Part shown: positions 49,490-58,417 of the stretch, piece by piece
Numbering within the stretch: the stretch's first letter is position 1
How the letters are laid out: the number at the start of each line of letters is the position of its first letter
From: Clostridiales bacterium
GTDB lineage: Bacteria > Bacillota > Clostridia > Saccharofermentanales > Saccharofermentanaceae
Direction of reading: 5' to 3'
DNA: 64,000 nt
NCBI GenBank assembly: GCA_017561715.1
Contig: JAFZBN010000013.1
Span: 62,001 to 126,000, forward strand
Made by a program: the position numbers and the translations under genes
Notes under the pieces: generated by a model
Database searches by the model: none
What the model saw: the letters and a program-made list of their open reading frames with translations, nothing else
What the model was told of the DNA's origin: nothing

Positions 49490-50854
49490 TTATTCTTTCG
49501 CGTCGGCTTTCTTTTTCATTCGGCCCGTAACATTGTTCCAAATACGATTATATAGTTTGATCAGCGTTCCGACCAGAACGGCCGCGACGATACTTCCCTC
49601 GCGGACGCCTTTGAGCTCGCCGAGGAAGATCATGCAGATGATCGCCGCGAGCGTGATGTAGAAGATGTCGAAGAAGATCTTCACGTTCTCATAGCGTTTG
49701 CCGGTGACCGTACTGATCGCGCGGTTCATCGCCTCGCCCGGAAGCATCGCGACACCGCCCTTAAACTGGATCCAGATGCCGAGCGCGAGGATCACGCAGC
49801 CGAGGAGCATGTAGAGTAGCTGCTCGCCATATGTGACGAGGAAAACGTCTCTGAGAAGCCAGCACGAGAAGTTCGTCAGATACCCGTAAACGAATGCGAG
49901 GATCGTCTGGATCGTGATCTCCAGCGGGTCGCTTTTTCTTTTCAGGATCAGGACCTGCACCGTGATCTGGATAACACTAAGTAGATTCAGCCAGCCGCCG
50001 AAGGACAGTGTCTTTCCACCGTCCGCCAAGAAAACTGAATACGGAACGGATGCGACCGGCGATGTGCCGAGTTCCGCCACCGTGGAAAAAGCAACGCCCA
50101 GGGAAGCAATAAAGAGTCCTACCAGAAATACGGGATACCTGATCAGGAGGTGATCCTTCTTCTCGGGTCTTTCCACGGGCTTTGCGGCTCTCACTTTCTC
50201 TTTTTTCTCGATGTCTTTCATCTCCTGCTCGTAGCGTTCGCAGAAGTCCTTCATCTTATCTTCGACATGGAATTCCATCATGAACGTATCGGTCAGTTCA
50301 TCCGAAAGCCCGTATACCGCGGACTTCGAATCCGTTTTCCACTCCAGGAAATCCGTGATGATCATACTCTCGAAGGCCGTACTGACCTTCTTTCCTCCGT
50401 GCACCGTGATCTCTTTGGGAAGAGCCATGATCTCCCCGTCCTTTTTCAGACTGAAATACATCTGGTAATGCTCGAAGTCTTTATCGATGACAACATCGAC
50501 CGAGTACTCCGGCCCGAAGTGCTCCTTGATGTACTTATCCGCGATCTCCTGTGCTCTCTGTTTCGGCTCTTCAAAAAGCGGCGGAAGCTCTTCTTCCTTA
50601 TAGGTCTTCTGGTGGAACTGCTTCATGTAGCGGTCGATAAACGCGATGTTGTGCACGCGGATCGCTTCGTAAACACGCGCGTCACTCAGCACCGTGTAAA
50701 GGTGCTTATCCTCGAAATGTTCGCGGTCTTCCGTGACAAAAAACGACTCCCCCTCCATGTCCAGTTCGACGCGATGAATATCGGCGAAAGGGATCAATCG
50801 GGAAGAATGATTCTTCTCCACCTTAATGCCTTCGGAAGTGCAGCAGTATTGCAT
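49490..50854 (-). CDS. YczE-like membrane protein with N-terminal cytoplasmic domain
   Basis: A 454-residue protein. Residues 1-225 are soluble and unfamiliar: a PH-like start ('VEKNHSSRLIPFADIHRVELDMEGESFFV') and a second alpha/beta part. Residues 235-435 are five membrane helices of the YczE/YyaS (DUF6198) family: 'LVGLFIASLGVAFSTVAELGTSPVASVPYSVF', 'KGGVAMLPGEAMNRAI'. The usual family member lacks the large N-terminal part. GAGGAGG precedes the ATG at 50854. Function unknown. Confidence 0.83.
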   Translation of the reverse strand: MQYCCTSEGIKVEKNHSSRLIPFADIHRVELDMEGESFFVTEDREHFEDKHLYTVLSDARVYEAIRVHNIAFIDRYMKQFHQKTYKEEELPPLFEEPKQRAQEIADKYIKEHFGPEYSVDVVIDKDFEHYQMYFSLKKDGEIMALPKEITVHGGKKVSTAFESMIITDFLEWKTDSKSAVYGLSDELTDTFMMEFHVEDKMKDFCERYEQEMKDIEKKEKVRAAKPVERPEKKDHLLIRYPVFLVGLFIASLGVAFSTVAELGTSPVASVPYSVFLADGGKTLSFGGWLNLLSVIQITVQVLILKRKSDPLEITIQTILAFVYGYLTNFSCWLLRDVFLVTYGEQLLYMLLGCVILALGIWIQFKGGVAMLPGEAMNRAISTVTGKRYENVKIFFDIFYITLAAIICMIFLGELKGVREGSIVAAVLVGTLIKLYNRIWNNVTGRMKKKADAKE

Positions 50855-50951
50855 CTTGGCCTCCTCGTTCTTCTTCAGTTTGCCATGCCTTGATTTTAGC
50901 ACATATCCCGCCTTCGTTAAGTGACAGATACTTTGTTTTCGGGGGAATCTG

Positions 50952-50960
50952 TGATACTAT
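50952..50960 (+). promoter_or_regulatory. extended -10 promoter of hydE
   Basis: TGATACTAT, about 75 bases before the GTG start; the inverted motif pair (50971-51003) lies in the predicted leader. Confidence 0.45.
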
Positions 50961-50970
50961 TGTCGCCGAA

Positions 50971-51003
50971 AAGTGCTTTTCCAAAGGTGCTCGAAAAGCA
51001 CTT
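50971..51003 (+). repeat. inverted pair of the octamer motif in the hydE leader
   Basis: AAGTGCTTTTC (50971-50981) and GAAAAGCACTT (50993-51003) are perfect 11-base complements around an 11-base loop. The RNA hairpin would sit near the 5' end of the hydE transcript. It has no following U-run. Confidence 0.75.
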
Positions 51004-51032
51004 CTTTAGATGACAAAAGCGAGGGACAAAAA

Positions 51033-52097
51033 GTGAGTACATCTTTTGAAAACAAGATCCTCGACATGAAGGAGAAAAAGGAGATCTCTTTGGAGCTTCT
51101 TTCGTACATCCTTTCCGAGGCTTCTGAAGAAGAAAAAGAATACCTGATGTCGACCGCAAGAGAGATCGCCCAGTCCGTTTTCGGAAAGGACATCTATCTT
51201 CGCGGCCTGATCGAGTTCACCAATTACTGTAAAAACGACTGCTATTACTGCGGGATCCGCTGCAGCAACAAAAACGCGAGCCGCTACCGCCTTACTGAAG
51301 AAGAGATCCTTTCGTGCTGCGATAAGGGCGCGGAGCTGGGCTTTCAGACCTTTGTGCTTCAGGGCGGCGAGGATCCTTACTATACCGACGATAAAGTCTG
51401 CGAGATCGTATCGAAGATCAAGAAAGCGCACCCGGACTGCGCGGTCACGCTCTCGATCGGCGAGAAGTCCTATGAGAGCTACAAGCGCTTCTACGATGCC
51501 GGCGCGGACAGATATCTCCTTCGTCACGAGACGGCGAACGAAGAGCATTACGCGATGCTCCATCCGGCTTCTCTTTCCGGCGCGCACAGAAAACAGTGCC
51601 TGCGCGATCTGAAGGAGATCGGATTTCAGGTCGGATGCGGCATCATGATCGGTACCCCGCATCAGACGATCGAAAATATCTACGAGGACATCCTTTTCAT
51701 GCAGGATCTTCAGCCTCACATGATCGGCATCGGTCCTTTTATCGCGCACAAAGACACACCTTTTAAAGACCAGCCGAGCGGCTCTGTCGAGACCACGCTC
51801 CTGATCCTTTCGATCCTTCGTATCCTTTTCCCGAAGGTACTCCTTCCGGCAACGACCGCGCTTGGTACCGCTGACGCCATGGGACGCGAGAAAGGCATCC
51901 TCGCGGGCGCAAACGTCCTGATGCCGAATCTTTCGCCTTCTCAGGTCAGAGATAAGTACCTTCTTTACGACGGCAAGATCTGCACGGGCGAAGAAGCCGC
52001 GGAGTGTAATGTGTGCCTTCGCGCACGAATGAATAAGATCGGTTATCAGGTTGCCGATTCCAGAGGAGATCATCCTGATTTCACCGGAAGAATGTGA
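51033..52097 (+). CDS. hydE: [FeFe]-hydrogenase maturase HydE
   Basis: A 354-residue radical SAM protein: 'FTNYCKNDCYYCGIR' is the CxxxCxxC motif (C66, C70, C73) for the 4Fe-4S cluster, 'FQTFVLQGGEDPYYTDD' and 'YLLRHETANEEHYAMLHP' are HydE signatures, and C317-x7-C325-x2-C328 matches the accessory-cluster spacing of Thermotoga HydE. HydE works with HydF and HydG to build the diiron site of [FeFe] hydrogenase; those genes are not in this window. I chose the GTG at 51033 behind GAGGGAC. The leader carries the octamer hairpin. Confidence 0.93.
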   Translation: MSTSFENKILDMKEKKEISLELLSYILSEASEEEKEYLMSTAREIAQSVFGKDIYLRGLIEFTNYCKNDCYYCGIRCSNKNASRYRLTEEEILSCCDKGAELGFQTFVLQGGEDPYYTDDKVCEIVSKIKKAHPDCAVTLSIGEKSYESYKRFYDAGADRYLLRHETANEEHYAMLHPASLSGAHRKQCLRDLKEIGFQVGCGIMIGTPHQTIENIYEDILFMQDLQPHMIGIGPFIAHKDTPFKDQPSGSVETTLLILSILRILFPKVLLPATTALGTADAMGREKGILAGANVLMPNLSPSQVRDKYLLYDGKICTGEEAAECNVCLRARMNKIGYQVADSRGDHPDFTGRM

Positions 52098-52196
52098 TAA
52101 ATATATTTGCGATTTTCATCACAAATACAGATCCTCCGGAGGAACATCACCGTGATCTTCCTTCTCGTTAAGAAAAATAAGAAGCAGAAATAAACG

Positions 52197-52320
52197 TATT
52201 GGTAATCTCAAGTGCTTTTCGAGCCGAAATGACTAATGAAAACACGATAATCGCTCGAAACACGCCAGATTTGTCATTCTGTTTGATCTTTTGCAGAAAA
52301 ATCAAACAGAATTACCAATA
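52197..52320. repeat. 124-base element with perfect 10-base inverted ends
   Basis: TATTGGTAAT (52197-52206) and ATTACCAATA (52311-52320). Inside, TTCTGTTTGAT (52277-52287) pairs with ATCAAACAGAA (52301-52311), and CTCAAGTGCTTTTCGAG carries the octamer motif. Size and ends resemble a MITE or a folded RNA; no target duplication is visible. Confidence 0.5.
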
Positions 52321-52350
52321 TGCCATGGAAAAGTAGTTATAGGGCAGAAC

Positions 52351-52392
52351 CATTGGACGTTTGGACATGTTTGAGTGTAAAAATGTCCAATG
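52351..52392. repeat. overlapping alternative hairpins
   Basis: ATGTCCAATG (52383-52392) can pair either with TTGGACAT (52361-52368) or with CATTGGAC (52351-52358), giving two mutually exclusive stems of 8 bp. A third related copy, ATTAGACAT, lies about 20 bases downstream. Confidence 0.5.
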
Positions 52393-52432
52393 AAGGATCC
52401 CCATTAGACATTTTGAAGAAATATCATTCGAA

Positions 52433-53689
52433 TTATCGAACGGCGCCCGCCTTTTCCTCAGCAGCGGCAACGGCTTTTTCTTCTGCCGCTTCAGCCGCCG
52501 CAGCTCTCTTCGCGGCTCTGGCTTTCGCTTTCTTTTCCGCTTCTTCCTCCTTCACCCTCTCGTTCTTTCTCTTTTCCAGCCACGGGAGCAGACTCTCGTG
52601 ATAGAGGATCGCGCAAACGGCCGTGAACGGGATGGAGATCAGGATACCGATAGGTCCGAAGATCTTTCCGCCGATAACGATGGAGATCAGGGAGATGACC
52701 GCAGGAACGCCGAGCGAGTCACCGAAGAGGTGAGGCTTGACGACATAACCGTCGATCGTCTGAAGAACGCATGTAAAGATAACGAAGATGACCGCGTACA
52801 TCGGATCTTCGACCAGAAGGATAAATGCGCCCATCGCTCCACCGACGATCGGACCGAAGGTCGGCAGGATATTCGTGACACCGACGATCACCGAGATAAG
52901 GGTGACGTTCGGAAGGCCCGCGATCAGCATGAAGATCGCGTTGGCAATACCGACACAGATCGCCTCGACGATCGTATAACTGATGTATTTACTGAAGATC
53001 GCGTTGCTTCTTCTTAGAAACTGCGTATGGTTCTCGTACTGCTCATCCGTAAGGACAGCGTGGCGGAACTTGTCGACACCGCGGAAAAGACGCTTCTTTC
53101 CGGCGATGAAGTAGACCGCGAGGATAATGCCGATAAACAGATTGACCAGGATATTCCATACACTCATGACAGTGTTCATCGCCCAGTCAAGGTTCTTCGT
53201 CAGATCCGCGATCAGCTTCTCAACATGCTCGTAGATGTTACTTGTCCACTTCGTGGCATTGAGATGGATGTTGTACTTCGCCGCGAAATCATCAAGTTCC
53301 GCGAGCTTCTCCTCGATCTGCGAAGAGTAGTTCTGCGCGTTGGAGATGAAATTCGTGATACTCGCGAACATCGACGGAAGCACGAACCACAGGAACAGCG
53401 AGATCAGAAGGAGAACGATGAGGATCGCGATAACGACGGCCAAAGCATAGCGCAGTCTCGGTCTTTCGATCTTCTTGAAGACTTTGTTTTCAAGAAATAC
53501 GACGAGCAGGTCGATCAGATACGCGAGGATCAGACCGATGATGATCGGCGAAACGATCGCCATGACGCGGTTAAACCAGGCCTCCACAGCCGGTAAATTC
53601 GTCAACGTGAGATAGGCTACGACACCCACGACCGCCGCGAACGCGTACGCACCCCATCGGTTACTTAATGCTTTTTTGATCCTACCCAA
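52433..53689 (-). CDS. AI-2E family transporter
   Basis: A 418-residue membrane protein with seven or eight helices: 'VVGVVAYLTLTNLPAVEAWF', 'IIIGLILAYLIDLLVVFLE', 'VIVGVTNILPTFGPIVGGAMGAFILL' (conserved loop), 'DGYVVKPHLFGDSLGVPAVISLISIVIGGKIFGPIGILI'. Members export autoinducer-2, ions or other solutes; the substrate here is unknown. The last 50 residues are an Ala/Glu/Lys-rich tail, 'KKAKARAAKRAAAAEAAEEKA', probably cytoplasmic. The start is a TTG with AAGGAG upstream. Confidence 0.92.
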   Translation of the reverse strand: MGRIKKALSNRWGAYAFAAVVGVVAYLTLTNLPAVEAWFNRVMAIVSPIIIGLILAYLIDLLVVFLENKVFKKIERPRLRYALAVVIAILIVLLLISLFLWFVLPSMFASITNFISNAQNYSSQIEEKLAELDDFAAKYNIHLNATKWTSNIYEHVEKLIADLTKNLDWAMNTVMSVWNILVNLFIGIILAVYFIAGKKRLFRGVDKFRHAVLTDEQYENHTQFLRRSNAIFSKYISYTIVEAICVGIANAIFMLIAGLPNVTLISVIVGVTNILPTFGPIVGGAMGAFILLVEDPMYAVIFVIFTCVLQTIDGYVVKPHLFGDSLGVPAVISLISIVIGGKIFGPIGILISIPFTAVCAILYHESLLPWLEKRKNERVKEEEAEKKAKARAAKRAAAAEAAEEKAVAAAEEKAGAVR

Positions 53690-53805
53690 TGTGTTGTCTC
53701 CTTAAAACGTCAGTGTCCCTATTATAAGACCTCGCGCGCAATAAATAAACCTCAAATGTAAGAAGGAGGCACGAATCCGTAAGAATATCACCCTTTTTCG
53801 TTGGA

Positions 53806-53849
53806 AAAAGCACCCGGGCCCGATCTTTTCCGTTCTTCGGGAAAAGCAC
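53806..53849. repeat. direct pair of the octamer motif
   Basis: GGAAAAAGCACCCGGG and GGGAAAAGCACTCAGG lie 36 bases apart in the same orientation, at the 3' end of the sensor gene. The second overlaps its stop codon. Confidence 0.6.
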
Positions 53850-55619
53850 TCAGGTCACGGTCTGAAGCTCGGCGGTATAAAGGAATCTGCCGATCTGGTC
53901 CGCGAGGAAGTTGCCGCCGTTCATGATGTCGCGCGTCAGTTCGGCCACGACAAATCCGAAGATGCGGTTCTTATAGAAGATCGGGATCGGCGCGCACTCT
54001 CTGCACTTCGCGGGAAGGTCGGCACGCTGGAACATGTTCTCCGTCGCGCCCAGCTGTCTTTCTTTCGGGATCGCGAAAAGCTCTCCTTCTTTCAGCACAC
54101 AGCGAAGCCGGATCTTCTCCGGGAAAAGCTCCACTTGCCCTTCTTCGAATTCCACACTCTTGTCAAAGAGGAAAAGCGCCGCGTTCATGAGGCCCAGCTC
54201 GTTGAAATGGCTGACGATCCGATTCTCCATACTTACGATATCCGTTTTTTCGTTTCCAAAACCCGTAACGTCGATCGCGAAATCCGTAAAGCTTCTCTGG
54301 AACGCGCTTCTCTGCTCATTGCCCTCGATGATGCGCTCTGCCTGCGCCGTGATCGCCTTATCGCGCATCAGCGTGAAGAGTCTGTTGATGAACTGGTTCG
54401 CGCCGCCGATATTCGCGCTCTGCTCGATATTGACACTCGCCTGCAGGCGCGAGATCGACTGAAGGAGTTTACCGGCATCCGTATAATCCATGGCACCGTT
54501 ACTGAAGAAGATCTCGATCAGGTCCTGTGCTTCCTGGAAATCTTCCACGCTCATATAGCGCTCTTTCACGGCGACCAGGATCTTTCCGATAAACTCCGCG
54601 AAAAGCCTCTGCAGGTTAACGGACTCACGGCTGATATATTCGTATCTGTAACGGTAGAAGCAGTCGTTGAACATTCTGTTGATGAAAGCAGGATCGACAT
54701 TTCTCATCTCCAGCTTCGTATACTCGTACATTTCGTAGAAGAAGGATTCTCTTCCGTAAAGACGCGTGGGGATCTCCACCGAGCGGATCGGATCACCGTC
54801 CAGCTGCTCAAGAAGAAGGTTCAGAGACTGTCGTCCCAATGTGATATCCGCGACACCGATCGACGAAAGCGCCGGGATCATGCGGCCTGCCATCGTCGTG
54901 TTATCAAAGGCGAATACCATGATGTCTTTTCCCGGAACAAGTCTTCTCGCTTCCATTTCCTCGTAAAGGGATACCGCGACAGAGTCGTTGACGCAGAAGA
55001 TCGCCTGCACATCCGGATTGCGGTCGAGCAGTGCTTTTGCCTCATCACGACAATTAACGGACATGTCGGTCGCCTGGTAATTCTCCTCAGTAAAAGAAAT
55101 GCCGTTTTCGAGAAGGAGATTCGTGTAGATCTCTCTTCGCTTTACAGAGTCACGGCTGTCGGGACGTCCGCCCAGCATGCAGAATTTCGAGAAACCATGT
55201 ACGTTGATCAGGCAGTCCACGGCTTCCTTGATACCGCTTTCATTGTTGTAGTTCACGGAGGAAAAATTGACGATATCCGACGCCGCGAACACGATCGGCT
55301 TATTCTCGATCTGTGTACTGTAGCGCTGAAGGATCTTTTCGGCCTTGGCGTTCTCCATACTTCCGAGGCAGATGATCAGACCGTCGAATTTACATTGCTT
55401 TTCGAGAAGGTAGACGGAGTTATAGTTCGTAAAATAGCTGTGATGACGCGGATCTTTATCCTTCAGACCGTCATAGCGGCCGGAAATAACGACCAGATTC
55501 AGATCCTTGTGCTGACGGACACCACTTTGGACATTCTGGATAAACTCCTCACCGAAGTCCGTAAACATGTTCTCGAGCACAAGGCCGATCGTTCTCTTTC
55601 CTTTGCTGCTTTTCATCAC
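53850..55619 (-). CDS. periplasmic-binding-fold sensor protein without HTH
   Basis: A 589-residue protein. Residues 8-290 are a LacI/RbsB-type ligand-binding domain: 'RTIGLVLENMFTDFGEEFIQNVQSGV', 'FDGLIICLG', 'VQAIFCVNDSVAVSLYEEMEARRLVPGKDIMVFAFDN' and 'PALSSIGVADITLGRQSLNLLLEQL'. It has neither signal peptide nor helix-turn-helix, so it senses inside the cell. Residues 300-400 are helical, and 405-589 look GAF-like ('MNAALFLFD', 'PIPIFYKNRIFGFVVAEL'). In related clostridial proteins this part precedes a GGDEF domain, absent here. It follows the FIST-EAL gene by 37 bases. Confidence 0.82.
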   Translation of the reverse strand: MMKSSKGKRTIGLVLENMFTDFGEEFIQNVQSGVRQHKDLNLVVISGRYDGLKDKDPRHHSYFTNYNSVYLLEKQCKFDGLIICLGSMENAKAEKILQRYSTQIENKPIVFAASDIVNFSSVNYNNESGIKEAVDCLINVHGFSKFCMLGGRPDSRDSVKRREIYTNLLLENGISFTEENYQATDMSVNCRDEAKALLDRNPDVQAIFCVNDSVAVSLYEEMEARRLVPGKDIMVFAFDNTTMAGRMIPALSSIGVADITLGRQSLNLLLEQLDGDPIRSVEIPTRLYGRESFFYEMYEYTKLEMRNVDPAFINRMFNDCFYRYRYEYISRESVNLQRLFAEFIGKILVAVKERYMSVEDFQEAQDLIEIFFSNGAMDYTDAGKLLQSISRLQASVNIEQSANIGGANQFINRLFTLMRDKAITAQAERIIEGNEQRSAFQRSFTDFAIDVTGFGNEKTDIVSMENRIVSHFNELGLMNAALFLFDKSVEFEEGQVELFPEKIRLRCVLKEGELFAIPKERQLGATENMFQRADLPAKCRECAPIPIFYKNRIFGFVVAELTRDIMNGGNFLADQIGRFLYTAELQTVT

Positions 55620-55656
55620 GCTGTTTCAACCCTTTCTGTCAGATACCGGAAAAGGA

Positions 55657-58272
55657 TCACTCCAAAATATCCGGCGCGGGTTTCGAGAAAAGATATCCCT
55701 GCGAATAGTCGACATCGTAACTGATGATCTTATTCTGGATCTCTTCGTTCTCGACATACTCGGCGATAATGCTGATATTAAAGGACGACATCGTTTTCCA
55801 GCCGGAGATCAGGGCCAGAAGGATCTCGGATTCCGAATCGTCGCAGCACTTTCTGATGATCGAGCCGTCGATCTTCAGGTAATCCGCGTGGATACTGAGC
55901 AGGTGCTGCAGATTGGAAAAACCGGAACCGAAATCATCGATCGCGACTTTGCCGCCGAATTCATGGACACGGTCGACAAAACCGACCAGTTCGTTATAGT
56001 CGTCGATGTCTTCACTCTCTAAGATCTCGAAAACGAAATTCTCCGGATACGGAACAGAAGACAGGTTATCGTAGATCAGCTCGAGGACCTCTTTGTTCTT
56101 GATGTCACGGTAGCTGATGTTGATGCCGACGCTGATCTCTTCCACATAGCGGAAGCGGTCGAAGACCTTCTTGATCATGATCTTAGATATCGCGTCGTAA
56201 AGAACACCGAAAGACCTTGCCACCTCGAGGAAACTTCCCGGGTAGTATAGTTTTCCGTTCTCATCCTCGATACGCATCAGCGACTCATAGTGGTGGATAC
56301 CGCCTTCCTTATTGTCGTGGATGCCCTGGAAATACGGGATGATCTTATCGTTGTTGATCGCGTAGTTGATGACACTTACCATGTGATAGCGCTCACGGAT
56401 GCTCTCCTCATCGATATCGTTTTCTTCCGATGCCTCGTTGACGGAGAATTGCATGTTCTTCGCTCGCATCTCCATTCTCGCGGAGTTATACATCGTCATG
56501 TAGTTGTCTTCATTGCAGCCGTCGAGCACGCTGAAGATCGGCACGATCGAGATCAGCTCCTCGGTATATTCGAAAAGTTCTTTCTGCAAAGACTCCATGT
56601 CATGAACAAAGTTCGAAAGTGTCGTTCTGTAAGAAGGCACGGCGATCGCGATCATCCAGTGATCGATCATGTACATGTGGTATTTGCGCGAATTCGCGAA
56701 GTCAAAACACTTGCGGATATAGTTCTTATACGTCAGGTCGACGAGGTGCTGCGAGAAAACTCGCTCCATCTCGGACTGCTCAAGGACCGTGATCACGCAG
56801 ATCCTGTCATAGCCCTTGCTCTTGATATCGATGCTGAGTGCCGCCTCATTCGGGATCTCTTCATTTTCGGAATACAGGATGATCTTCTCGCATTCACGTA
56901 CAAATGCCATGATCCTGTCGGCCTCTTCCTTATCCTTGTTCTCCTGAAGTCTTCCCTCGATCTCGATCAGGATATTGAGCATCGCGCGGCTGTCTCTGGA
57001 AAGCGCTTCCGTGTGGGAGAACGAGTACGGGTTATATTCCTGCGTGCACGCTTTTTCGCCCAGTACGGATACGACAAAAGCACCGCCGCCCAGTCTGTTT
57101 CTGCCGTTCGAGTAAATGATCTCGCCCGCCGTGACGCATCCGCACATATTCGAATTCTCATAAGGCGCGAGTTCCCACTTGGCACAGTTCAGATATCCGG
57201 ATGTATGAATGTTGCTGATATATCCGAATACTGTCTCCGCCTTCACGAAATTCTCGACACGCTGGAAAAGCGCTCGGTTATCGGAGATGATCTTTCCGTC
57301 GTGCACAAAGGCTCTTCTGATCACCTTGCCCGGGCGGATGTTGTATGGCGCCAGGAGCATTTCTCTCTTCGTCTTCGTGTCTACATCCTCACGGATGGAA
57401 TATTCCTGCATATTGGACGGATCGCCCTTCGGGAATAACTGTTCCAGACTTGCTTCCTTCTTGTACTGAAGCTGGATCGGGATCCCGTCCTCATCCGCGT
57501 AGATATACGGGAACATGTAAAGGATCTCCGGATGCTCGCCCAATGCGCCGTTAATGCCGAGCTGGCATACATCCACCGCGGATTTTCCGTTAATGGAAAG
57601 AATGGAGGACTTAAACGCGTCCGTGATCTCTACTTCTTCGCCGATGGCCTGAACGCCCGTGGCAAAAGAACTGTAACTGTCAAGTTTATCTCCGGAAAGC
57701 GCCGCGATCAGGATCGACCTGTCCGACCAGCCTTTCTCGTTAAATACGAAACCATCTGCCGCGGTAGCCGTCGGTCCGGACTGCGGAAGCGAAGCCACAC
57801 CGCCGGTCATCGGGATACTCGGGAAAAGATCATTACATCTGTCTACGAAAAGATTAGCGTCCTTAAACTGTCCCGGGAAGAACGTCAGGATGAGTTTGGT
57901 GTTATCTTCGACGAATTCCTTCTTAATCTGGCCGCAGAGCATATCCACGGGAAGCGGCATGCCGTTAAAGTCATCCATGATCGGGATCATCTCCGAACGC
58001 ACCTTCGCGTCGGACATGGTAGAAACAGAGATCACGCATCGGTTCGACGCGAAATAGCCTTTGTTAACGATCGCGGCACAGCTGCTACCGAAGATCACGG
58101 CCTGAGGGACGAGTTCTTTTACAAAACGCGCAAGTTCCACCGCCTCATCCGCCAGGTGGATCGCCGTATGAATGCGAATGAGGATATCACCCTGCTCAGC
58201 CGAAAGATTCAACTGCTTTAAGGTGCTGGAAAGTCTCGCTCTGGAAATGTACTGAAAATTCCAGGTGAACAT
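55657..58272 (-). CDS. FIST sensor-EAL c-di-GMP phosphodiesterase
   Basis: An 871-residue cytoplasmic protein. Residues about 10-370 are FIST_N/FIST_C sensor domains ('QAVIFGSSCAAIVNKGYFASN', 'MTGGVASLPQSGPTATAADGFVFNEKG', 'NMCGCVTAGEIIYSNGRNRLGGGAFVVSVL'), thought to bind amino acids or similar ligands. Residues 380-625 are helical linker. Residues 629-871 are an EAL domain with all catalytic residues: 'ESLMR' (663), 'EILESEDI', 'IDDFGSGFSNL' (779), 'LKIDGS' (K800), 'AEYVENEE' (E838) and 'QGYLFSKP'. It should hydrolyse c-di-GMP under ligand control. Confidence 0.9.
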   Translation of the reverse strand: MFTWNFQYISRARLSSTLKQLNLSAEQGDILIRIHTAIHLADEAVELARFVKELVPQAVIFGSSCAAIVNKGYFASNRCVISVSTMSDAKVRSEMIPIMDDFNGMPLPVDMLCGQIKKEFVEDNTKLILTFFPGQFKDANLFVDRCNDLFPSIPMTGGVASLPQSGPTATAADGFVFNEKGWSDRSILIAALSGDKLDSYSSFATGVQAIGEEVEITDAFKSSILSINGKSAVDVCQLGINGALGEHPEILYMFPYIYADEDGIPIQLQYKKEASLEQLFPKGDPSNMQEYSIREDVDTKTKREMLLAPYNIRPGKVIRRAFVHDGKIISDNRALFQRVENFVKAETVFGYISNIHTSGYLNCAKWELAPYENSNMCGCVTAGEIIYSNGRNRLGGGAFVVSVLGEKACTQEYNPYSFSHTEALSRDSRAMLNILIEIEGRLQENKDKEEADRIMAFVRECEKIILYSENEEIPNEAALSIDIKSKGYDRICVITVLEQSEMERVFSQHLVDLTYKNYIRKCFDFANSRKYHMYMIDHWMIAIAVPSYRTTLSNFVHDMESLQKELFEYTEELISIVPIFSVLDGCNEDNYMTMYNSARMEMRAKNMQFSVNEASEENDIDEESIRERYHMVSVINYAINNDKIIPYFQGIHDNKEGGIHHYESLMRIEDENGKLYYPGSFLEVARSFGVLYDAISKIMIKKVFDRFRYVEEISVGINISYRDIKNKEVLELIYDNLSSVPYPENFVFEILESEDIDDYNELVGFVDRVHEFGGKVAIDDFGSGFSNLQHLLSIHADYLKIDGSIIRKCCDDSESEILLALISGWKTMSSFNISIIAEYVENEEIQNKIISYDVDYSQGYLFSKPAPDILE

Positions 58273-58311
58273 ACCGACCTATCTTCCCTCCACGACAATT
58301 AGTCAATTATC

Positions 58312-58317
58312 ATTATA
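58312..58317 (-). promoter_or_regulatory. -10 of the FIST-EAL operon
   Basis: TATAAT on the minus strand, about 40 bases before the start; no good -35 at normal spacing. Confidence 0.4.
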
Positions 58318-58377
58318 CTCTGCTCAAGAGGGAAATACACCACACAAATTAAAGGAATTTGAGAACAATTCGTTAAG

Positions 58378-58406
58378 AAAAAAGCGGGGGACTTTCTGTC
58401 CCCCGC
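58378..58406 (-). terminator. rho-independent terminator of the surface-protein operon
   Basis: Perfect stem GCGGGGGAC/GTCCCCCGC with 5-base loop, followed on the minus strand by six T. It lies 11 bases after the 35-codon gene. Confidence 0.92.
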
Positions 58407-58417
58407 CACTGAAGTTC

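Larger units (their letters stand above)
52098..52432. other. structured convergent spacer with several inverted repeats
   Basis: 335 bases between the ends of hydE and the AI-2E transporter gene with no credible gene. It holds 10-base ends TATTGGTAAT/ATTACCAATA, an 11-base inverted repeat inside them, one octamer motif, and downstream a TTGGACAT/ATGTCCAA repeat with overlapping alternatives. No clear terminator with T-run is visible for either gene. Confidence 0.6.

Noticed and set aside
21000..50854. Integron-like cassette array
   Set aside because: The gene content (GNAT, APH, VOC, hydrolases) is suggestive, but gene ends overlap or abut, no attC-like sites lie between them, and no integrase is present.
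51006..52073. Long open frame antisense to hydE
   Set aside because: It mirrors a clear HydE with all cysteines, has Arg/Asp-rich low-complexity translation and no ribosome site; it is a codon-bias shadow.
54135..55724. 530-codon open frame antisense to the periplasmic-binding-fold sensor gene
   Set aside because: The opposite strand has recognisable domains; this frame gives no motif and no ribosome site.
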